Shown one piece after another: positions 7,188 to 12,895 of a DNA stretch of 12,895 nt. Below the pieces are notes generated by a model that ran no database searches, was not told the DNA's origin, and was given only the letters and a program-made list of their open reading frames with translations. The position numbers and the translations under genes were made by a program. Source of the DNA: an uncultured Chromatiales bacterium (GTDB lineage Bacteria; Pseudomonadota; Gammaproteobacteria; Steroidobacterales; GCA-2729495); assembly GCA_913058165.1 (NCBI GenBank), contig CAJXQV010000008.1, forward strand, positions 1 through 12,895, given 5' to 3'. The number at the start of each line of letters is the position of its first letter. The first letter of the stretch is position 1.

Positions 7188-7730
7188 ATGGCTGACAGCA
7201 GGCTCATCTGGATTGATTTGGAAATGACCGGGCTCGATACTCAGAACGATTCGATTATTGAGATTGCGACTATCGTTACCGACGCGAATCTTCAAATTGT
7301 AGCGGAGGGGCCGGTATGTGCTATCTGGCAACCCGAAGCAAAGCTTGCGGCTATGGACTCGTGGAATACTCGGCAGCACACCCAATCGGGGCTGGTAGCA
7401 AGGGTGCGGGCCAGCAACACTGATTTACTCAATGCCGAGCGACAAACGCTCGATTTCTTGGGCCCGCTGGTGGGGCAGGGCGCATCACCGATGTGTGGCA
7501 ACAGTATCTGTCAGGACCGCCGTTTTATGAGCCGTGAGATGCCTGAGCTCGAAGCCTACTTCCACTATCGAAATCTCGATGTCAGCACATTGAAGATTTT
7601 GGCGAGTCTGTGGGCTCCCGATGTGGCGGCGGGTGTTAAAAAATCGTCTGAGCATCTGGCTCTGGCCGATATCCGTGATTCAATCAAAGAGCTCCGGCAT
7701 TATCGCGCGAACATGTCCCGCATTTGTTGA
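7188..7730 (+). CDS. orn: Oligoribonuclease (3'-5' exoribonuclease)
   Basis: Orn degrades 2-5 nt RNAs, the last step of mRNA decay, and in many gammaproteobacteria also clears pGpG from cyclic-di-GMP breakdown. The 180-residue product is a standard-length DEDDh exonuclease. Exo I is [10 protein letters not shown] with D10 and E12; Exo II is in [11 protein letters not shown] with D110; Exo III is [11 protein letters not shown] with H156 and D161. All five catalytic residues are present. The [13 protein letters not shown] segment (124-136), conserved in E. coli Orn, is present too. The open frame extends 18 codons upstream, but [15 protein letters not shown] matches family starts and has AAGGCG seven bases ahead. 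The gene is divergent from rsgA, and an SH3-domain protein follows after 85 bases. Cysteine at 108 (CGNSICQD) replaces the glycine of E. coli next to the Exo II aspartate, a minor change. Confidence 0.97.
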   Translation: MADSRLIWIDLEMTGLDTQNDSIIEIATIVTDANLQIVAEGPVCAIWQPEAKLAAMDSWNTRQHTQSGLVARVRASNTDLLNAERQTLDFLGPLVGQGASPMCGNSICQDRRFMSREMPELEAYFHYRNLDVSTLKILASLWAPDVAAGVKKSSEHLALADIRDSIKELRHYRANMSRIC

Positions 7731-7815
7731 AATGGACGGTTGCTGCTGTGCTAGAGTTATCGCCTGATGCCCGCCGGGGCTCGCTTCCGGCCTATGTCTC
7801 ACCTCAATTTATAAA

Positions 7816-8472
7816 ATGAAACTGGTTGAAATGTTGATAAAAAAACATCTATTAGCGATTTGTGTATCGCTGTCATTGCTTCTGCTTGCCGGTGTTGCTA
7901 CGGCTCAAGAACGCTGGGTAACTGATCGGGGCGAATTCACAATGCGCTCCGGAAAAAGCACCAGCAATAAAATTGTGCGTATGCTGAAAAGCGGTATGCG
8001 CGTGGAGTTGCTTCAGACGGATGCCGAACGCGGCTATAGCCTGGTGCGTATTCCCGGAGGTCCGGAAGGCTGGGTGGTTAGCCGGTTTCTGCTGAGCTCA
8101 CCGCCTGCATTGGTGCGCTTGCCGCAATTGGAAAAGGATATTGGTCGTGTCGCTGAATTGTCGGATGCCAAACAGGCTTTGCAAACAGAAGTGCGCCAGC
8201 TAGCTTCTGAGAATAAAAATCTGGCAGCCGAGCTCGATAGAATTAAGCTGGTTTCAGCCAGCGCAGTTAAGCTCGATAGAGAAAACTCGACATTGCGCTC
8301 AACTCTTAGTTCAGCAAGTTCACAGATCTCGGAGCTCGAAGAAGATAACCGGAAGCTGGGTTCAAAATCGAATCGTGACTGGTTTGTTGTTGGCGCGGTG
8401 GTGCTGGTATTTGGTGTGCTAATGGGCTTGATTATTCCGCGTTTGAAAGTGCGTAAGAAATCGAGCTGGTAG
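7816..8472 (+). CDS. YgiM-type SH3 domain protein with coiled coil and C-terminal membrane anchor (TIGR04211-like)
   Basis: This matches the layout of E. coli YgiM. A signal peptide (to about residue 30, cleavage after ATA before QERW) is followed by a bacterial SH3 domain (about 31-95, with RWVTDRGEFTMRSGKSTSNKI and EGWVVSRFL). Then come a coiled coil (about 104-183, many Leu/Glu/Lys heptads) and one transmembrane helix (about 189-208) ending in a basic tail, RLKVRKKSSW. The SH3 part should lie in the periplasm, held to the inner membrane by the C-terminal helix. Bacterial SH3 domains often bind peptidoglycan, but the role of this family is not settled. Two starts are possible: ATG at 7816, or ATG at 7831 (MLIKKHLL), which gives a more typical signal peptide. 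Neither has a strong Shine-Dalgarno. A strong terminator lies about 60 bases downstream. Confidence 0.88.
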   Translation: MKLVEMLIKKHLLAICVSLSLLLLAGVATAQERWVTDRGEFTMRSGKSTSNKIVRMLKSGMRVELLQTDAERGYSLVRIPGGPEGWVVSRFLLSSPPALVRLPQLEKDIGRVAELSDAKQALQTEVRQLASENKNLAAELDRIKLVSASAVKLDRENSTLRSTLSSASSQISELEEDNRKLGSKSNRDWFVVGAVVLVFGVLMGLIIPRLKVRKKSSW

Positions 8473-8530
8473 TTTGTGGCAGAAAACTGTTGGGCGAATA
8501 CAAAGTCTGCGCGGCTAATGTGGAATTAGA

Positions 8531-8571
8531 AAAAGGGGCTGGGTGCGATGATGCACTCAACCCCTTTTTTT
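8531..8571 (+). terminator. Strong intrinsic terminator between the SH3 gene and ppsA, probably bidirectional
   Basis: AAAAGGGGCTGGGTGC (8531-8546) pairs with GCACTCAACCCCTTTT (8553-8568) around a six-base loop. The 16-position stem has one mismatch and one G-U pair. Seven T residues (8565-8571) follow on the plus strand and an A-tract precedes it, giving a U-tract on the minus strand too. It lies about 60 bases after the SH3 gene and ten bases after the end of leftward ppsA, so it can end both convergent transcripts. Confidence 0.9.
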
Positions 8572-8581
8572 GTATCGCTGC

Positions 8582-10963
8582 TCAGGCCTTTTCGATGCGT
8601 TGACCCGCCAGCAACATCCAGGTTTCTACGATGCTGTCAGGGTTAAGCGACATGCTCTCAATACCCTGTTCTAGCAGCCATTCGGCCAGATCCGGGTGGT
8701 CCGAAGGACCCTGGCCACAGATGCCCACGTATTTTCCATTGCGTTTGCAGGCATCAATCGCCATTTTCAACATGGCTTTAACCGCAGGGTCGCGCTCATC
8801 AAAAAGATCGGCGATAAGGCCGGAGTCACGATCCAAACCTAAGGTTAACTGCGTCATATCGTTTGAACCGATGGACATGCCATCGAACATTTCCAGGTAC
8901 TGATCGGCCAGCAGTGCGTTGCTGGGCAATTCGCACATCATGATTATTTTAAGGCCCTTCTCACCACTCTTGAGACCAAAGTTTTCGAGCAGACTAATAA
9001 CTTCTGCAGCTTCACCCAGGGTTCTAACAAATGGCACCATCACCTGAACGTTTTCAAAACCCATTTCTTCACGAACGCGTTTTAATGCACGACACTCGAG
9101 TTCGAAGCAGGGCTTGAAATCTTTATGCACATAGCGCGAAGCGCCACGGAAACCTAGCATAGGATTTTCTTCGTGCGGTTCGTAATTTGCACCGCCAATA
9201 AGGTTGGCGTATTCGTTTGATTTGAAATCGGAGAGTCGCACAATAACCGGACTGTGTGCGAAAGCAGCCGCGATACAAGCGATGCCTTCCGACAGTTTGT
9301 CGACGAAGAACTCTACCGGGTCATCATAGCCGGCCATCTGTTGTCGGATGATGTCTTGAAGAGACGTTTCCTGTTGATCAAACTCGAGCAATGCTCTCGG
9401 GTGAATGCCGATCATCCGATTAATGATGAATTCCAGCCGTGCCAGACCTACCCCAGCATTTGGCAGGCTCGCAAAACTGAATGCTCGATCGGGATTGGCG
9501 ATATTCATCATCAGTTTTACGGGAATCTCAGGGAGGCTGTCGAGTTCAATTTGTTGCTGTTCGAAGTTCAGCATGCCCTGATAGACAAAACCGGTGTCAC
9601 CTTCGGCACAGGATACGGTAACTTCAGCGCCATCTGGAATGAATGTGGTGGCATTTTCACAGCCAACTACAGCAGGAATACCTAGTTCACGGGCAATAAT
9701 GGCTGCATGGCAGGTGCGCCCGCCACGATTGGTAACGATCGCGGATGCGCGTTTCATAACGGGTTCCCAATCCGGGTCGGTCATGTCGGCAACCAGCACA
9801 TCGCCCGGTTGAATCCGGTCCATATCTTCAACACGGTCAATAATCTTTGCGACACCTGCGCCAATGCGTTGACCGATACTGCGACCTTCGACCAGTACTT
9901 TGGAGCGGCGGTCTTTTAGCGTGTAGCGCTCAATGGTTGCTGAGTTCTGGCTTTGAACCGTTTCCGGGCGGGCCTGTAACAGGTACAGTTTGCCGTCAAG
10001 ACCATCTTTGCCCCATTCGATATCCATCGGCCGTCCGTAGTGATTTTCAACAATAACGGCGTATCTAGCGAGCGTTTCTATTTCGATATCGGTGAGCGAG
10101 AAGCGGTTTGAATCTGCTTCATCGACATCAACCGTTTCAACAAACTGGCCATCAATAGGCTGTTCGCTGTACAGCATTTTAATGGCCTTGCTGCCGATAT
10201 TCTTGCGCAGAATGGCCCGCTTACCGGCATTGAGTGCCGGTTTTGAAACATAGAACTCGTCCGGGTTCACAGCACCTTGCACAACCGTTTCACCAAGCCC
10301 GTAGGAGGATGTAATAAACACGAGGTCGCGGAAGCCCGATTCGGTATCGAGTGTGAACATCACACCGCTGGACGCGAGATCGCTGCGCACCATGTGTTGA
10401 ATCCCGACTGAGAGTGCAACTTCTTTATGGTCGAAGCCTTGATGAACCCTGTAGGCAATGGCGCGATCGGTGTACAGCGAAGCGAACACCTGTTTAATAG
10501 ACCAGAACAAATGCTCTTCGCCACGCACATTGAGGAAGGTTTCCTGCTGGCCGGCAAACGAGGCATCGGGAAGGTCTTCGGCAGTAGCAGATGAGCGAAC
10601 AGCAACAGCGAAGTCATCGCCGCGATCACCACCCATTTCAAGCCAGGCACTAAGAATGTTGTCGTGGAGTGCTGGCGGCAGGGGCGTATCGATTACCCAC
10701 TGACGGACAGTTGCACCGGTGCTGGCTAACTGTTGCAGGTTGTCGGTATCGAGTTCGGAGAGCAGTGCATCGATTTTTTCGGCCAATCCCTCATGAGCCA
10801 AAAATTCACGATAAGCACTGGCGGTGGTGGCAAAACCACCCGGTACCATCACACCAGCCTTAGAAAGCCCGCTGATCATCTCGCCCAGCGACGCATTTTT
10901 GCCGCCGACATGCTCAATGTCGTTAATTCCTACCTGGTTAAGTGGTACAACGTAGGCTTCCAA
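8582..10963 (-). CDS. ppsA: Phosphoenolpyruvate synthase
   Basis: PpsA converts pyruvate, ATP and water to phosphoenolpyruvate, AMP and phosphate, feeding gluconeogenesis. The 793 residues match the family length. The ATP-binding domain starts with [11 protein letters not shown] (20-30) and includes [19 protein letters not shown] (122-140). The swivelling phosphohistidine domain has [22 protein letters not shown], in which H419 carries the phosphate and T417 is the equivalent of the threonine modified by PpsR in E. coli. The C-terminal PEP/pyruvate barrel has [25 protein letters not shown] and C749 in [11 protein letters not shown], the expected acid/base cysteine. The start is TTG (10963), supported by a strong GGGGAG site seven bases upstream and by N-terminal alignment ([23 protein letters not shown]). 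It is divergent from ppsR, its regulator. Confidence 0.97.
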   Translation of the reverse strand: MEAYVVPLNQVGINDIEHVGGKNASLGEMISGLSKAGVMVPGGFATTASAYREFLAHEGLAEKIDALLSELDTDNLQQLASTGATVRQWVIDTPLPPALHDNILSAWLEMGGDRGDDFAVAVRSSATAEDLPDASFAGQQETFLNVRGEEHLFWSIKQVFASLYTDRAIAYRVHQGFDHKEVALSVGIQHMVRSDLASSGVMFTLDTESGFRDLVFITSSYGLGETVVQGAVNPDEFYVSKPALNAGKRAILRKNIGSKAIKMLYSEQPIDGQFVETVDVDEADSNRFSLTDIEIETLARYAVIVENHYGRPMDIEWGKDGLDGKLYLLQARPETVQSQNSATIERYTLKDRRSKVLVEGRSIGQRIGAGVAKIIDRVEDMDRIQPGDVLVADMTDPDWEPVMKRASAIVTNRGGRTCHAAIIARELGIPAVVGCENATTFIPDGAEVTVSCAEGDTGFVYQGMLNFEQQQIELDSLPEIPVKLMMNIANPDRAFSFASLPNAGVGLARLEFIINRMIGIHPRALLEFDQQETSLQDIIRQQMAGYDDPVEFFVDKLSEGIACIAAAFAHSPVIVRLSDFKSNEYANLIGGANYEPHEENPMLGFRGASRYVHKDFKPCFELECRALKRVREEMGFENVQVMVPFVRTLGEAAEVISLLENFGLKSGEKGLKIIMMCELPSNALLADQYLEMFDGMSIGSNDMTQLTLGLDRDSGLIADLFDERDPAVKAMLKMAIDACKRNGKYVGICGQGPSDHPDLAEWLLEQGIESMSLNPDSIVETWMLLAGQRIEKA

Positions 10964-11090
10964 AGCTCTGCTCCCCTATACTGCTGAATGTTGGATGGAT
11001 TAAACTGAACCGCGATTTTGCAGGTTTTTTGCTTTCAATTCCGAGAAATTGTGCAGATATTCAAATACCGGATGGAGTTATTTCAAGGTT
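10964..11090. promoter_or_regulatory. Divergent ppsA/ppsR control region
   Basis: These 127 bases hold the 5' regions of both ppsA (leftward) and ppsR (rightward). The clear element is the ppsA ribosome-binding site, GGGGAG on the minus strand, seven bases before the TTG start. Before ppsR, AAGG sits only two bases from the ATG and GGAG (11073-11076) about fourteen bases away, so neither is ideal. I saw no convincing Cra-type palindrome or unambiguous promoter boxes. Confidence 0.45.
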
Positions 11091-11915
11091 ATGAAAAATA
11101 GAACCGTATTTTTGGTCTCGGATTCGACGGGAATTACCGCTGAAACGCTCGGCCACAGTCTGCTCACTCAGTTTGAGGCGGAGAATTTCAAGCAGGTAAC
11201 CTTGCCATTTATAAACACTATAGAGAAAGCCGATGAGGCCGTTGCCAGAATTAATCGCGTTGCTGCTCAGGATAACCTGAGGCCCATTATATTCAGTACC
11301 TTGGTGGATGATGAGCTCAGAGACCGTCTTTTGCCCGCTAATGGGCTTTTTCTAGACTTTTTCCAAACTTTCCTGGCGCCGCTGGAGGGCGAGTTGGGTG
11401 TCCGGTCCAACCATACCTCGGGCCGCGCTCACGGGCTGCTCGATACAGTGAAGTACGATCAGCGTATTGATGCCACTAATTATGCTTTAACCAATGACGA
11501 TGGCTCGCATACCCGTGATTACGAGCAGGCTGACTTAATTCTGATTGGCGTCTCGCGTTCGGGTAAAACCCCAACCTGTCTTTATCTGGCGCTAACCTAT
11601 GGCGTTTTTGTGGCTAACTACCCGTTGTCGGAAGAGGAGTTGGAGTCGGGCAAAATTCCGGCAGTGCTCGAACCCTATAAGCACAAACTTTATGGCCTAA
11701 CGATTGAGGCAGCTCGCTTGCAGCAGATTCGCAAGGTGCGTCGTTCTACCGGTCGTTATTCGACCATTCAGCAGGTTAATTATGAAATTCGTGCGGCAGA
11801 GCAGTTGTTCAAACGTTTCCGCATTGAGTTTCTCGATACCACCCATGCATCGATTGAGGAAATAGCCAGCAATATTCTTAACAGCACCGGGGTTGAGCGC
11901 CGTGTTAGCCCCTAA
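11091..11915 (+). CDS. ppsR: PEP synthase regulatory protein (bifunctional ADP-dependent kinase / Pi-dependent pyrophosphorylase)
   Basis: PpsR (DUF299 family) switches PEP synthase off by ADP-dependent phosphorylation of a threonine next to the catalytic histidine, and on again by phosphate-dependent removal. The 274-residue product is close to E. coli PpsR (277). Typical segments are VFLVSDSTGITAETLGHSLLTQF at the N-terminus, NHTSGRAHGLLDTVKYDQRIDATNYAL, and the P-loop GVSRSGKT (153-160) followed by PTCLYLALTYGVFVANYPL. The KLYGLTI and SIEEIASNIL segments near the C-terminus also match. The frame continues 14 codons upstream to a TTG, but ATG at 11091 is chosen because MKNRTVFLVSDSTG matches family starts. 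The neighbour ppsA is its target, and the target threonine (T417) is present. Its TAA overlaps the stop of the opposing phosphoglucomutase gene by four bases. Confidence 0.96.
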   Translation: MKNRTVFLVSDSTGITAETLGHSLLTQFEAENFKQVTLPFINTIEKADEAVARINRVAAQDNLRPIIFSTLVDDELRDRLLPANGLFLDFFQTFLAPLEGELGVRSNHTSGRAHGLLDTVKYDQRIDATNYALTNDDGSHTRDYEQADLILIGVSRSGKTPTCLYLALTYGVFVANYPLSEEELESGKIPAVLEPYKHKLYGLTIEAARLQQIRKVRRSTGRYSTIQQVNYEIRAAEQLFKRFRIEFLDTTHASIEEIASNILNSTGVERRVSP

Positions 11916-12847
11916 ATTATTGCGCTAGGTCTGCTTAAACCTGTGTAGTGCTCGATTCGGGCATAACTTGCTGCCAGCAACCCGAGAGGCTTCAGCACAT
12001 CGCTAGGGTTTTGTGCATGCAGAGCGGCATTAGTTTCAAGCTGTTGCAGATACACTCGCAGAGTCGCGCCTGAAGTACCTGTTCCTGAAAGTCTGTAGAT
12101 AATTCTCGACTCATCATTGAACTGGAGTCGCACGCCCTGATTTCTGGATACGCTGCCATCAATGGGGTCGGTGTAAGTGAAGTTGTCGATGTTCTTCAGG
12201 CTGCGTTCTTTTAGCTGAACCAATGGTGATTCTGCATTGAGTTTGAGTTGACTAAATAGGGCGTCGGCCTGACTGCTATCCGGAATGAAATAATCGTAGC
12301 GCTGATAATAATCACGTCCGAACTGACGCCAATGATTTGCCAGTATCTGGTTGCCAGATAGACCGGTAGTGGCTAGCAAATTTAGCCAGAATAGAACGGC
12401 CCATAGGCCGTCTTTTTCGCGAACGTGTGAGGAGCCAGTACCAAAGCTTTCTTCCCCACACAGACCGATGTCGCCTGAGTCAAGGAGGTTGCAGAAATAG
12501 CGCCAGCCGGTTGGTGTTTCGAAGCACGGAATATTGAGGTGCTGTGCCACGCGGTCGACCGCAGTACTAGTGGGCATAGAGCGCGCCACACCGGGGATGC
12601 CATCGCGATAACCAGGAATGCTTTTAGCATTAGCGAGCAATATGGCTAGGCTGTCACCGGGCGATACCATTTGTCCTGGTAGCAATATCATGTTGCGATC
12701 GCCATCACCGTCCGAGGCGGCGAGCAGGTCGGGACTCTCCGAACTCAATGCCAGTTGATACAGATCGGGAACGTCAACCGGGGTCGGGTCGGGGTGACCA
12801 CCACCAAAATCCGGCAACGGTGTTGCATTTAACACGCTGCTATTGGG
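11912..12847 (-). CDS. pgm: Phosphoglucomutase (PGM1 type), C-terminal fragment (5' end missing)
   Basis: Phosphoglucomutase interconverts glucose 1-phosphate and glucose 6-phosphate, linking glycogen and nucleotide-sugar synthesis to central metabolism. The 311 native residues match the C-terminal part of the PGM1-like, glucose-specific family (about 545-560 aa). They include DFGGGHPDPTPV, the metal-binding DGDGDR loop (native residues 46-51), VARSMPTSTAVDRVA, and ETPTGWRYFCNL. Further on are the sugar-binding CGEESFGTGSSHVREKDGLWA, DPIDGSVSRNQG, and the phosphate-binding RLSGTGTSGATLR. The first 235-250 residues, including the phosphoserine loop, lie beyond the contig. The frame remains open into the adapter, so a naive translation begins with the false residues MSRGLGDVYKRQ (12883 down to 12848); these do not belong to the protein. 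It converges on ppsR with a four-base overlap of stop codons and no terminator between. Confidence 0.93.
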   Translation of the reverse strand, partial: PNSSVLNATPLPDFGGGHPDPTPVDVPDLYQLALSSESPDLLAASDGDGDRNMILLPGQMVSPGDSLAILLANAKSIPGYRDGIPGVARSMPTSTAVDRVAQHLNIPCFETPTGWRYFCNLLDSGDIGLCGEESFGTGSSHVREKDGLWAVLFWLNLLATTGLSGNQILANHWRQFGRDYYQRYDYFIPDSSQADALFSQLKLNAESPLVQLKERSLKNIDNFTYTDPIDGSVSRNQGVRLQFNDESRIIYRLSGTGTSGATLRVYLQQLETNAALHAQNPSDVLKPLGLLAASYARIEHYTGLSRPSAII

Positions 12848-12895
12848 CTGTCTCTTATACACATCTCCGAGCCCACGAGACAAGAGGCAATCTCG
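12848..12895 (-). other. Nextera adapter contamination, right end (not biological)
   Basis: CTGTCTCTTATACACATCT (12848-12866) is the Tn5 mosaic end in reverse, followed by the rest of the Nextera Read-2 adapter (12867-12881), the i7 index AAGAGGCA (12882-12889) and ATCTCG, the start of the P7 tail. It is the exact 48-base reverse complement of positions 2-49, with the same index as the left end. Native sequence ends at 12847. Confidence 0.98.

Noticed and set aside
7768..7795. Possible terminator after orn (GCCGG / CCGGC)
   Set aside because: Only a five-base stem and no U-tract follows; the strong terminator after the SH3 gene is a better end for this unit.
9254..9685. 143-residue rightward open frame inside ppsA
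   Set aside because: Antisense to a fully conserved ppsA coding region, with no independent coding signal.
10964..11090. Cra/FruR-type operator between ppsA and ppsR
   Set aside because: The stretch TTAAACTGAACC shows only a loose half-site and no palindrome, so the match is not good enough to call.

Overview
The window is a 12.9 kb assembled contig. About 12.8 kb (positions 50-12847) is genuine bacterial chromosome, capped at both ends by untrimmed Illumina Nextera Read-2 adapter, i7 index and a fragment of the P7 primer. The gene content and order point to a gammaproteobacterium: a 4.5S RNA gene just upstream of dnaX-ybaB-recR, rsgA divergent from orn, ppsA divergent from its regulator ppsR, a YgiM-type SH3 protein, and the N-terminus of mltF. 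I cannot place it to genus. Intermediate base composition and the sequencing chemistry would suit an environmental metagenome or draft genome, but that is inference.

Left part (50-3131, all genes leftward). The truncated mltF (peptidoglycan lytic transglycosylase F) is followed by a bidirectional-looking terminator hairpin. Next come two adjacent multi-pass membrane proteins that I do not recognise, a 394-base gene-free gap containing a nested inverted repeat, and a small lipoprotein of a widespread uncharacterised type.

Middle part (3341-8472). The 4.5S RNA gene (ffs) lies about 40 bases upstream of the rightward cluster dnaX (clamp-loader tau/gamma), ybaB (nucleoid-associated protein) and recR (RecFOR recombination mediator). 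recR converges with rsgA (30S assembly GTPase). rsgA and orn (oligoribonuclease) are divergent from a short shared region. An SH3/coiled-coil/membrane-anchor protein follows orn, then a strong intrinsic terminator.

Right part (8582-12847). ppsA (phosphoenolpyruvate synthase, leftward) and ppsR (its ADP-dependent kinase/Pi-dependent phosphorylase, rightward) are divergent, pairing enzyme and switch. ppsR overlaps tail-to-tail by four bases with a leftward PGM1-type phosphoglucomutase whose N-terminal portion runs off the contig. PEP synthase and phosphoglucomutase both belong to gluconeogenesis/glycogen-linked carbon flow, but no shared regulation is visible.

Most of the window is conserved housekeeping DNA, and I found no convincing new defence, mobile or CRISPR system. 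The points worth attention are the adapter caps, which mimic terminal inverted repeats and create chimeric protein ends; the unknown membrane-protein pair; the structured gap at about 2400-2466; and the apparent absence of the classical dnaX frameshift heptamer.
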